A stretch of DNA of 64,000 nt, from positions 1 to 64,000 of the forward strand of contig NZ_PVNL01000142.1 of assembly GCF_002994635.1 (NCBI RefSeq), in the 5' to 3' direction. Every line of letters begins with the position of its first letter. Positions within the stretch are counted from its first letter, which is position 1. This DNA is from Enhygromyxa salina (GTDB lineage Bacteria > Myxococcota_A > Polyangia > Nannocystales > Nannocystaceae). A program made the translations under genes and the position numbers. This document shows positions 8,119 to 15,486 of this stretch, one piece after another. Below the pieces are notes generated by a model. It was not told the origin of the DNA and made no database searches. It saw only the letters and a list, made by a program, of their open reading frames with translations.

Positions 8119-8640
8119 CTAAAAAAGCTTAGTCCAGGCGAATCCGCCGCAGCCCATCATGAGATCATTGGGGTCGGCGCTGCCGGCCAGGGCGTCCTCG
8201 GCGGTCTCGCCGTCGTAGACCGACTGGCAGTAGTAGAGGTCCTCGCTGTCCCAGGCCCAGTCGAAGCGGCTCCACAGATCGGGGAAGTACATGTTGGCCG
8301 CCGCGTTCTGGGCGATCAGCCACTGCTGCTCGTTGTCCCACTCGGTGATCGCAAAGCTGCCAGCGGCGTTTTGCCATTGTTCGGCGGTGATCGTGTGCAT
8401 GTCGCCAAACTCATCGGTGTAGCTGCCGATCAGCGCGAGCGACATCTCTTCGCCGGTCTCGCCGGTCTCGCCGGTCTCGCCGGTCTCGCCGGTCTCGCCG
8501 GTCTCGCCGGTCTCGGCTCCGCCGGTCTCGGCGCCGTCATCGGCGACTCCCGACTCGCAAGCAGAAAGGACAACGAGCAGGCACGCGCTCAGCGAGGTCA
8601 GCTTGCCAAACGAACCAGTGGTACGGGTATTGATGATCAT
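8119..8640 (-). CDS. Small lipoprotein under cobalamin riboswitch, (Glu-Thr-Gly) repeat
   Basis: This 173-residue protein starts at ATG 8640. The signal peptide ends in the lipobox VLSAC. A linker of seven perfect Glu-Thr-Gly repeats follows, then a compact C-terminal domain of about 110 residues (SLALIGSYTDEFGDMHTIT, a Trp/Tyr-rich middle, then LYYCQSVYDGETAEDAL and CGGFAWTKLF). The two cysteines in the last 35 residues probably pair. I know similar small lipoproteins from other delta-proteobacteria, but not with a demonstrated function. The minus-strand leader carries a cobalamin riboswitch at 8871-9066, so expression should fall when B12 is abundant. That suggests a role in capturing or handling corrinoids or cobalt at the cell surface, which is inference from regulation. 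The same frame is open upstream to 8961, including ATGs at 8817 and 8808. Confidence 0.8.
   Translation of the reverse strand: MIINTRTTGSFGKLTSLSACLLVVLSACESGVADDGAETGGAETGETGETGETGETGETGETGEEMSLALIGSYTDEFGDMHTITAEQWQNAAGSFAITEWDNEQQWLIAQNAAANMYFPDLWSRFDWAWDSEDLYYCQSVYDGETAEDALAGSADPNDLMMGCGGFAWTKLF
8452..8514. repeat. Seven perfect 9-bp units (GCCGGTCTC) coding Glu-Thr-Gly
   Basis: Seven identical nine-base units sit in tandem inside the lipoprotein gene. Perfect identity at the DNA level suggests recent expansion and length variability between strains. The frame is preserved at any copy number. Confidence 0.95.
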
Positions 8641-8870
8641 CTGAATATTGTTCGTCTCTCGCCGACGCGCGGCCCGGCTGCAGAGGGGACCGGGAGCGCG
8701 CCGCCACGGGTGAAGGCCGGCGAGCACAGCGACACCGACAGACCAGGGGCACTCGTGCCGCCTGCCCTGTCGCTCGACTGTCGTGCTGATCGCTTGGTAC
8801 CGGCTCATTGCGTTCATCCTCCCCTCGAGGATGTGTTGCAAGGCACCACCTCGAGATGAGATGGCGGCTT
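8641..8870 (-). other. Leader between riboswitch and lipoprotein gene
   Basis: This is about 230 bases of transcribed leader. Near the riboswitch it contains CTCGAGG and CCTCGAG arms (about 8826-8855) that can pair. The second arm runs into GGGGAGG followed by ATG at 8817 and ATG at 8808. Both ATGs are in frame with the lipoprotein, but they would place the signal peptide about 56 residues inside the product. The hairpin is a plausible expression platform that hides this Shine-Dalgarno sequence. Otherwise nothing is recognised. Confidence 0.5.
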
Positions 8871-9066
8871 CCGGCAGGTCTTCGGACTCGTGGGTCTTCC
8901 TAGTTGCCGCTGCTTCCCAGCTCGAGAGCCAGTGCATCTTGCGGGGTTCGTCGCCACTCACCGCTGCGGGGGCAGTCCCGGTTTCTCACCGGATTCCCTC
9001 TTGCGACGCCCGCAGCGCGGGCGAACCGGAGCGCCCCGTGCTTACCCAGCCTGACACCAGGCGTCA
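8871..9066 (-). ncRNA. Cobalamin (adenosylcobalamin-type) riboswitch
   Basis: On the minus strand the segment shows the two hallmark elements of cobalamin riboswitches in the right order. The core GGGAATCCGGTGAGAAACC and ACTGCCCCCGCAGCGGTGA lie in 8958-8999. The 3' B12 box AGTCCGAAGACCTGCC lies at 8873-8888. A GC-rich stem-loop region lies 5' of the core (9000-9066). It is transcribed toward the lipoprotein gene at 8119-8640 and lies downstream of the lipoprotein gene at 9100-9588. Known members switch genes off when cobalamin binds. The exact 5' boundary is approximate. Confidence 0.93.
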
Positions 9067-9099
9067 AAGGGTTTCGGCGACCGGGGGGCAACCCTGAGC

Positions 9100-9588
9100 T
9101 CACACGGGCTCAAAGGTGCCCGAGTAACCAGCGCACGCCTCGGTGCCACCGTCGGCGCCGCCCTCGACCGCACGAAAGTCGATCGTGTACACGCTGGCCT
9201 CGCGGCTGACCTTGCCCTCACACTGCTCGGTCAGGACCTCGCAGTGATGCGGATCCACGCAGCGAACCGCGACGAAGCGCAGATAGCTCGGGGCACCGCA
9301 GTCGCTGCACGCGGCGGTCGCAACAAAGCCGGGCGCCAGGGTCAGCAGCCGACCGTTGGCGTCGTCGCCCTGCTGACGCAGCTCGGCGATCAGCTCTTGC
9401 GGCAGCTCGGTGCCGACGTGCTCGTGGGCCGCGATCGCGCCCGCGTCGTGAACCGAGCGCGGTCCAGTCGCGCCCGTCGACCCATCGTGGGGTGGCTCGG
9501 GCGGCGTGGCCGACGACGACGGCGAGCCCGCACCGCACGCCCCACCAGCGAGAACAACGAGCCCCAGCAACGCGACGCGGATGCGCAT
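9100..9588 (-). CDS. Small lipoprotein, unknown
   Basis: This 162-residue protein starts at ATG 9588. The signal peptide ends LAGGAC, a good lipobox, and is followed by a Ser/Pro/Gly linker. The mature domain has six or so cysteines in ACSDCG, RCVDPHHC, EQCEG and EACAGYSG, consistent with periplasmic disulfides. No family is recognised. It lies directly upstream of the cobalamin riboswitch on the same strand, but the riboswitch starts after its stop codon, so it is not controlled by it. A very stable hairpin at 9624-9663 separates it from the lipoprotein gene upstream. Confidence 0.7.
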   Translation of the reverse strand: MRIRVALLGLVVLAGGACGAGSPSSSATPPEPPHDGSTGATGPRSVHDAGAIAAHEHVGTELPQELIAELRQQGDDANGRLLTLAPGFVATAACSDCGAPSYLRFVAVRCVDPHHCEVLTEQCEGKVSREASVYTIDFRAVEGGADGGTEACAGYSGTFEPV

Positions 9589-9623
9589 CACGAGGCTATA
9601 TCTCGAATCCAAAACCAAAGACA

Positions 9624-9663
9624 GCCGGCCCGCCGAGGCGCGATGCGCCATCGACGGGCCGGC
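9624..9663 (-). terminator. Stable hairpin after lipoprotein gene
   Basis: Arms GCCGGCCCG (9624-9632) and CGGGCCGGC (9655-9663) pair perfectly, with an inner GGCGC/GCGCC stem. It sits 24 bases past the stop of the gene at 9687. On the minus strand it is followed by a T-rich stretch (TGTCTTTGGTTTTGG), so an intrinsic terminator is likely. Confidence 0.65.
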
Positions 9664-9686
9664 CGTGGAGCTCGAAACGAGCCGGA

Positions 9687-10340
9687 CTATTCTTTGATTT
9701 TGTAGGACGAGCAGGCGCGATGAGCGAGCTCCTCGGGGATCGCCTCGCCCATGCTCGAGCCGAGGTTGGCCGAGCAGACCACGGTGACGCCGTTGACGTC
9801 GGCGATGTTGAGGTAGACCTCGCCCTTGTCGTCGTCGTACTTGACGACGGTCCACCAGCCCTGGTCGGTCGTCTGCATGTCCTTGGTCACCGAAGAGATC
9901 GCGGTGCCGACCTGCATCATCATGGGCGCGGCGGCCTTGAGCTCGTCCATGTTGGTCAGCTTGTCATCAACCACGCGGATGATGATGCCGCTGAAGAACT
10001 CGTCGTTGCTCCACTTGGCGACCTTGGCGTCGGCGTCCCACTCGGGCTGCCACGCATCGTCGAGCGGCTGAAGATCGAGGCCGAGGAAGTCCTTGTCGTT
10101 GCTCGGCTGCGGACCCGTGGGCGCGGGCGCGGGCTCGGGCGCGATCTCGGGCGCGGTCTCGGGCTGCACGGCCTCTTCAAGCTGGGGGTCGTCGGTCTTC
10201 TTCGCGTCGTCCTTCGTTGCGTCGGTCTTCTTCGCGTCGTCCTTCTTGGCGTCGTCCTTCTTGTCACAGGCGATCGTGCCAAGCGCGAACACAGAGGTCA
10301 GAGCGAGAGTCGAGATGGTCTTGATGGTCTTGATGGTCAT
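9687..10340 (-). CDS. Lipoprotein with Lys/Asp-rich linker, unknown
   Basis: This 217-residue protein starts at ATG 10340. The signal peptide opens with MTIKTIKTIST and ends in a lipobox ALGTIAC. The mature N-terminus is a run of KKDDAKKDDAKK-like units (DNA repeats of the form GTCCTTCTTGGCGTC on the plus strand), then a Pro/Glu linker, then a compact domain of about 120 residues (FLGLDLQPLDDAWQPEW, GIIIRVVDDKL, GWWTVVKYDDDKGEVYLNI, VVCSANLG, ACSSYKIKE). Two cysteines may pair. No family is recognised. The charge-patterned linker should be disordered and extended. A terminator-like hairpin follows the gene. Confidence 0.7.
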   Translation of the reverse strand: MTIKTIKTISTLALTSVFALGTIACDKKDDAKKDDAKKTDATKDDAKKTDDPQLEEAVQPETAPEIAPEPAPAPTGPQPSNDKDFLGLDLQPLDDAWQPEWDADAKVAKWSNDEFFSGIIIRVVDDKLTNMDELKAAAPMMMQVGTAISSVTKDMQTTDQGWWTVVKYDDDKGEVYLNIADVNGVTVVCSANLGSSMGEAIPEELAHRACSSYKIKE

Positions 10341-10507
10341 GGGGAAAGTCCCTGCTGGCGCGGAACATAGCCGCAACTCGAACGCGCTGCGCAATCATTT
10401 TGTGCGCCGCCAAAACGGCAGTTCTGGCCTGGCGCAAAACCTGTCGAGCGCTAGTTTCGGTCGGTTCTGGTCGGGTCAAAGTGGTACGCTGACGCACCGG
10501 AGAAGCC

Positions 10508-11053
10508 ATGTCTCGACTGTTCCTCGGCCTCGACCTCCCCGACGACGTCGACTTTGATCTGTCGCTCATGGCTGGCGGGATTCGGGGGGCCCGCTGGCAA
10601 GCTGTCGAGCAGCTGCACCTGACGCTGCACTTCTTGGGGGAGCTCGACGGCGGCGAGGCGCGGCGGCTGATCGCCGCGCTCGACCAGGTCGAGACCCCGG
10701 CGTTCGAGCTGCAGCTGGGCGGCGCGGGCGTGTTCCCTCCCCGCGGCCAACCCCGGACCGCGTGGATCGGGGTGACGCGCGGGGTCGAGCCGCTCGAGCT
10801 GGCGCACCAGCGCTGCGCCCGGATCATCGACGCGTGCGGCGTCGAGCGCGACCGCCGAAAGTGGACGCCGCACGTGACCGTCGCGCGCATGGGTCGTGAC
10901 GCCGACAGCCGCGAGGTCAACGAGTGGGTCCGCAACCACGCGCTGTACGCCTCGGCCAGCTTTCGCGTCGAGCACCTGCGCCTGTACTCGAGCATCCGCT
11001 CGCAGCAGGGGCCCAAGTATCGGACCGAGGCCGTGTTCGCGCTGCGTGACTGA
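10508..11053 (+). CDS. thpR: RNA 2',3'-cyclic phosphodiesterase (2H family)
   Basis: This 181-residue protein starts at ATG 10508. It opens with RLFLGLDLPDD and carries the two H-x-T/S-x motifs that define the 2H phosphoesterase (LigT/ThpR) fold: LHLTLHFLGEL near residue 37 and PHVTVARMGR near residue 121. The conserved segment RWQAVEQLHLTL and the C-terminal LRLYSSIRSQQGPKY match ThpR proteins, which hydrolyse RNA 2',3'-cyclic phosphates to 2'-phosphates and can ligate 2'-5' RNA ends. The length is usual for the family. It is expected to be cytoplasmic. The gene is single, with a 167-base upstream gap that must hold its promoter, and converges on the MFS gene. Confidence 0.92.
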   Translation: MSRLFLGLDLPDDVDFDLSLMAGGIRGARWQAVEQLHLTLHFLGELDGGEARRLIAALDQVETPAFELQLGGAGVFPPRGQPRTAWIGVTRGVEPLELAHQRCARIIDACGVERDRRKWTPHVTVARMGRDADSREVNEWVRNHALYASASFRVEHLRLYSSIRSQQGPKYRTEAVFALRD

Positions 11054-11072
11054 CCTGTAGATACGTAGATGC

Positions 11073-12452
11073 TCAGCTAGTTGGTTGGGCGGGCGCGCGC
11101 CTGCCCGTGAACAACGAGATCAACAGCGCGAGCGTGCCCACGCCCGAGAGCACCGCGAACGCGATGACCACGACCTCATTGAACTCACGCGGGTGCTCCT
11201 CGACCGGCGCGTCGCCGAGCTTGGCCGAGATCAACACCACGCCGACCAACATGCCCAGGATCATGCCCAGCGCCCGTGACTTGGCCGAGAGCGCGGACGC
11301 GACCCCGAGCGTGCGGGCGGTCGCGCTGTTCATGATGATCGTCATGTTGGGCGAGGCGAACAGCCCGAAGCCCAGGCCCTGCATCACGACGATCCCCGCC
11401 ACGTAGATCAGGCTGGTCTCGGGCCCCAGCTGGGTGGCCATGAGCGTGCACGCGAGCACGGCCGCGACGCCGACGCTGGCGATCACCCTCGGCGGCGCTC
11501 GATCCGACAGCGCGCCAGCGATCGGCGCAGCCGCGGCCATCAGCAGGGAGGCCAGCGCGAGCAACAGCCCGGAGGTCTGCGCCGTCTGCCCCAGCGAGAC
11601 CTGGGTATAGATGCTGAGCATGAACACCAGGCAGTACGCGCTCATGTAGACCAGCAGCTGCACGAGCAGCGCGTCGCGCATGATCGGGTGGCGGGCCAGG
11701 CCGCGCACGTCGAGCAGCGGATCGTCGAGCCGACGCTGGACCAGCACGAACAGGACCGAGAGCAGGATCCCGGCCGCCAGCAGGCCGATGCCGAGCGACC
11801 CGCTGCGGAGCGTCGCGCTCCCGGCCACCACGCACGAGACGGCGGCGACGATCAGCGCGGAGCTGGGCAGCTGAGCGGGCTGGGTCGAGCGACGCCAGCG
11901 CGACGGCAAGGTCAGCGCGACCAGCAGGTACGCGAGCATCAGCAGCGCGGCGCCGACGAAGAACACCGCCCGCCAGCTCGCGACGCGGATCAACAGACCC
12001 GCGCAGACCGGACCCAGCGTCAGCCCGGCATACACGGCGCCGAGCAGCGCCCCGTAGGCCTTGCCGCGTCGCTCGGGTGGGACGATGTCGGCCACCAGCG
12101 CCGGGCCGGTGGCCGCGATCGCGGCCGACATCACCCCCTGGACCAGCCGCAGCAGCAAGATCCCCGGGATCCACGACACCCACCCGATCAGCGCGGTGGC
12201 GATCGCAAACCCGAGCAGCGCGAGCTTATAGATGGTGCGCTTGTCGGTCGCGTCGGCGAGCCGGCCGATCGGCAGCAAGAACGCCAAGCTGCCGGCCAAG
12301 AACACCGTCGCCACCAGGCCCAGCGTGGTCGCGCCGGCCTCGAGCTCGACGCCCATGCTCGGCAGCGCGACCGCGACCCCCGAGAACATGAACGGCGGCG
12401 CCACCTGTGACGCGACGATCGCCGCGATCAATATGCTGTCCTTGCTGGCCAC
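11073..12452 (-). CDS. MFS transporter, drug:H+ antiporter-like
   Basis: This 459-residue integral membrane protein starts at GTG 12452, with CAGGAG about 7 bases upstream. At least twelve hydrophobic segments are visible. The cytoplasmic loop 2-3 motif GRLADATDKR matches MFS motif A. LLRLVQGVMSAAIAATGPALVADIVPPERRGKAYG follows (motif B/RGKA region, here described in parts), and GLTLGPVCAGLL resembles antiporter motif C. A periplasmic-side QTSLG-like loop precedes TM7. This pattern fits proton-coupled multidrug exporters; the substrate is not predictable. The gene begins 12 bases after the stop of the ABC-F gene, so the two are probably co-transcribed. It is not a solute importer by motif C, but this is an inference. 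Confidence 0.87.
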   Translation of the reverse strand: MASKDSILIAAIVASQVAPPFMFSGVAVALPSMGVELEAGATTLGLVATVFLAGSLAFLLPIGRLADATDKRTIYKLALLGFAIATALIGWVSWIPGILLLRLVQGVMSAAIAATGPALVADIVPPERRGKAYGALLGAVYAGLTLGPVCAGLLIRVASWRAVFFVGAALLMLAYLLVALTLPSRWRRSTQPAQLPSSALIVAAVSCVVAGSATLRSGSLGIGLLAAGILLSVLFVLVQRRLDDPLLDVRGLARHPIMRDALLVQLLVYMSAYCLVFMLSIYTQVSLGQTAQTSGLLLALASLLMAAAAPIAGALSDRAPPRVIASVGVAAVLACTLMATQLGPETSLIYVAGIVVMQGLGFGLFASPNMTIIMNSATARTLGVASALSAKSRALGMILGMLVGVVLISAKLGDAPVEEHPREFNEVVVIAFAVLSGVGTLALLISLFTGRRAPAQPTS

Positions 12453-12464
12453 CGACAGCTCCTG

Positions 12465-14387
12465 CTAGCGACGGTCCGCGAGCTCCGTCCAGCGCTCGGC
12501 CAGCCGCGTGGCCTCGGCCCGCGCGGCCTCGAGCTTGGGGAAGAACGCCTGCTGCGCGGCCACGGGCCGCTCGTAAAAGTCGGCGCCCGCGAGCTCGGCC
12601 TCGAGCGAGCTGACCTGCTGCTCGGCCTCGTCGACCCGCTCGAGCAGGCCCTCGAGCTCGAGCTCCTCGGCGTAGGTGAGCTTGGCCTTGGGCTGCGCGC
12701 GCTGGGCTGGTTCGGGCTCGGGCGCGGGCTGAGCTTGGGTCTGGACCCGCGCGGGCGCGGGCTCGTCCCGCGCGCTGAGCTTGCGGCGCTCGACGTAGTC
12801 GGCCCACCCGCCCGCATGCCGGACCAGCGCCCGGTCCTCGAACACCAGCAACCCGGTCGCGACCCGGTCGAGGAACCAGCGATCATGGGTGACCACGAGC
12901 ACGGCGCCCGGGTAGTCACCGAGCGCGTCCTCGAGCGCCGTCAGGGTCATGACGTCGAGGTCGTTGGTCGGCTCGTCGAGGATCACCAGGTTGGCCCCGG
13001 TCCGCAGGGTCTTGGCCAGCGCGACCCGGGCCCGCTCGCCGCCCGACAGCGTGCCCACCTTTTGGCGCTGGGCGTGGGTGTCGAACAAGAAGCGCTCGAG
13101 GTAGCTGCGCAGATCGAGCTCGGTGTCGCCCAGCACCACCCGCGAGCTGCCCTCGCCGACGTTGTCGAACACGCTCTTGTCGTCGTCGAGGCCGCCGCGG
13201 GACTGCTGCAAGAACGCGATCTGGGTCCGCTTACCCATCCGCACTTCACCGGCCGCGGGCGCGAGGTCGCCGGTCAACACCCGCAATAATGTAGTCTTGC
13301 CGCACCCGTTGGGCCCGACGATACCCAGCCGCTCGCCCTTGCTCAGCTGCAGGTCGACGTGCTCGAGCAGGCGGCGCTCGCCGATCTCCACGTCCAGGCC
13401 CTCGGCGTCGAGGATCGTGCGTCCGAGCCGCTCGCCGCTGATCTCGATCCGGGCCGCGACCTCGCGCTTGGGCCCGACCTGATCGCGCACGGCCTCGACC
13501 CGATCGACGCGGGCCTTTTGCTTGGTGCTGCGGGCCTTGGGGTTGCGGCTGAGCCACTCGAGCTCGCGCCGCAAGAAGTTGCGCCGGTTGGAGTCGACAC
13601 GATCCGCGTGGGCCTCGCGCTCGGCCTTGGCCTCGAGGTAGCGGACCCAGCCGCCCTGGTAGACGTGAATGACGCCCTGCTCGACCTCGATCGTGCGGGT
13701 GACCAGGCGATCGAGCAGGTAGCGATCGTGGGTCACGAGGATCAGCGCGCCCTTGAACCGATTCGCCAGCCAGCCCTCGAGCCACTCGATGGTCTCGAGA
13801 TCCAGGTGGTTGGTCGGCTCGTCGAGGATCGCCAGGTCGGGGTTGGTGACCAGCAAGCGCGCGAGCGCGACCCGCCGCCGCTCGCCGCCGCTCATCCGAT
13901 CGACCAGGGCCTCGGGCTCGGTGATGCCGACCATGCCGAGCAGCGCGAGCGCCTCGTGACGCTGATCCCAGCCGCCGAGGCGCTCGATCTTGCTGGCCAG
14001 ATCGGCCTGCTCTTGCAGCAGCGCGTCGAGCCGCGGGCCCGGATCGCCGGACAGCAGCCGCGAGACCTCGTCGTGGCGATCGACGGCCTGCTGCCAGCTC
14101 TCGAGCCCCGCGAGCACGGCGTCCACGGCCCGCAGCCCCGCCGCGAACTCGGGCTCCTGCGAGAGATAGCCGACCCGCAGCCCGCCACGGCGGACGACCT
14201 CGCCAGCGTCGGGCTCCTCGGCGCTCGCGATGATCCGCGCGAGCGTGGACTTGCCCGAGCCGTTGCGGCCGACCAGACCGACCCGCTCCCCCTCGTCGAT
14301 CGACATGCTCGCGCCGCGCAGGACCTCGTGGATGCCGTAGGTACGGCGAACTTCGCGTGCGCTGAGGATCGTCACGGCGCGGAGCAT
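12465..14387 (-). CDS. uup: ABC-F family ATPase, Uup type
   Basis: This protein has about 640 residues and two ABC domains on one chain and no membrane segments, as in ABC-F proteins. Domain 1 has Walker A GLVGRNGSGKST, signature MSGGERRR and Walker B LAILDEPTNHLD. Domain 2 has GIVGPNGCGKTT, LSGGERAR and LVILDEPTNDLD. The charged interdomain linker contains NRRNFLRRELEWLSRNPKARSTKQKAR, which is diagnostic of Uup (quoted here in two overlapping pieces of the family pattern). The C-terminus, after a Pro/Ala linker, is a coiled coil (LEGLLERVDEAEQQVSSLEA) typical of Uup's nucleic-acid-binding tail. ABC-F proteins act on ribosomes or on branched DNA. ATG 14387 is chosen; GTG 14375 is an alternative. 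It leads a two-gene operon with the MFS gene. Confidence 0.88.
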   Translation of the reverse strand: MLRAVTILSAREVRRTYGIHEVLRGASMSIDEGERVGLVGRNGSGKSTLARIIASAEEPDAGEVVRRGGLRVGYLSQEPEFAAGLRAVDAVLAGLESWQQAVDRHDEVSRLLSGDPGPRLDALLQEQADLASKIERLGGWDQRHEALALLGMVGITEPEALVDRMSGGERRRVALARLLVTNPDLAILDEPTNHLDLETIEWLEGWLANRFKGALILVTHDRYLLDRLVTRTIEVEQGVIHVYQGGWVRYLEAKAEREAHADRVDSNRRNFLRRELEWLSRNPKARSTKQKARVDRVEAVRDQVGPKREVAARIEISGERLGRTILDAEGLDVEIGERRLLEHVDLQLSKGERLGIVGPNGCGKTTLLRVLTGDLAPAAGEVRMGKRTQIAFLQQSRGGLDDDKSVFDNVGEGSSRVVLGDTELDLRSYLERFLFDTHAQRQKVGTLSGGERARVALAKTLRTGANLVILDEPTNDLDVMTLTALEDALGDYPGAVLVVTHDRWFLDRVATGLLVFEDRALVRHAGGWADYVERRKLSARDEPAPARVQTQAQPAPEPEPAQRAQPKAKLTYAEELELEGLLERVDEAEQQVSSLEAELAGADFYERPVAAQQAFFPKLEAARAEATRLAERWTELADRR

Positions 14388-14468
14388 AACCGTCCGCCCC
14401 GACAACGCCATGGCTGCGGTGGCTGCTGGACCGGCGACCGGCTTGTCGCCGCGTGATAGCCTCGCGCG

Positions 14469-15465
14469 GTGGATCGACCCGTGGATAGACTCGCGCTCGC
14501 GCTGCTGGTGTTCGCGCTCGCCTGGCTGACGCCGCCGCGCGCTCATGCGCAGCTCCCGTCACCGATCGTCCGGGACTCGCACGCCGCCTTCGAGGTCGAG
14601 ATGTTGGACGAGCTCGCCGCGCTCGAGCCCGACGTCCGCGATCTGTGGATCGAGGCCACCGCGGCTCGCGAGGAACGAGACTTTGATCGCGCGGCCGAGC
14701 TCTACGCCGCGGTGCTCGACAACCACCCGCGGTTTGACCACGCGCTGCGCCGCCGCTGCTCGGTCTACACTCAGCAAGAGCTCTACTCGCTCGCGATCAC
14801 CGACTGCCGCGCCGCCTACGAGCTGGCCGAGCGCCCCGAGAACGCGGTGTCGCTGGCCCTGGTGCTCAGCGCCCCGTCGGCGCTGCGCGACGTCGATCGG
14901 CGCGGCCGACTGGTACAACCCGGCGTGGCTGTTCCTCGTCGGCTTCAACAAGGTGTTCTTGCGGATCTCGCAGGGCGCGTCGCGGCTGCAAGAGGTCCTG
15001 GCGGATCGCTGGGCGGCGCGCTGCTGCGGGGCCTCCAGCTTCGAGCGCGGGCTACGTCACGCGATCGCGGCCCAGCTTCGCTTCGAGCTCCACGCCAACG
15101 CGACGATCAACGAGGTCCTCGAGGCTCGCCACGGTCTGCCCAATCTCTATGCCTATACCCCGGCCCAGCTGCCCGCGGAGGCCGGCCGGATCGACGAGCT
15201 CGTCGAGGCCCACGTCAACGCCGAGCCCTCACCCAACGATAGCCACCCGCGACCGGCGGATCGGTTCCGCTGGGCCCACGCGCTGTCGACCCAGGCGAGC
15301 CATGACGACGCCCACGGCCAACCATGCTGGGAGCTGTTCGTGGACCGCGAGCAGATCGAGGAGCGGATGACCGGTGTCATCCGCGCCAACGTGGCCGCCC
15401 AGACCGCGAGGGTGATCCCGGCGGACCCGGACCAACGCGTGCGTCGCCAGCGAGTCCTCAGCTGA
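14469..15465 (+). pseudogene. TPR / M48-type membrane peptidase gene, frameshifted and internally deleted
   Basis: Two reading frames together look like one damaged gene. From 14469 one frame encodes a signal peptide (MDRPVDRLALALLVFALAW) and a TPR-like domain (FDRAAELYAAVLDNHPRF, LYSLAITDCRAAYELAE) up to about 14890. From about 14905 another frame encodes ADWYNPAWLFLVGFNKVFL, RISQGASRLQEVLADRWAA and NATINEVLEARHGLPNLYAY. This is the C-terminal part of M48-type membrane metallopeptidases, in which QEVLAD carries the third zinc ligand. The HExxH segment that should lie between is absent. The simplest reading is an internal deletion that also shifted the frame. A sequencing error alone would not explain the missing HExxH. 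The stop is at 15463-15465. Confidence 0.7.
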
Positions 15466-15486
15466 TACGGCTGGCGGGCTGCTAGC

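Noticed and set aside
8452..8514. CRISPR-like array
   Set aside because: Units are nine bases, perfectly in frame and without spacers.
8119..8961. Lipoprotein start at 8961
   Set aside because: This would translate through the riboswitch and put the signal peptide about 107 residues inside the protein.
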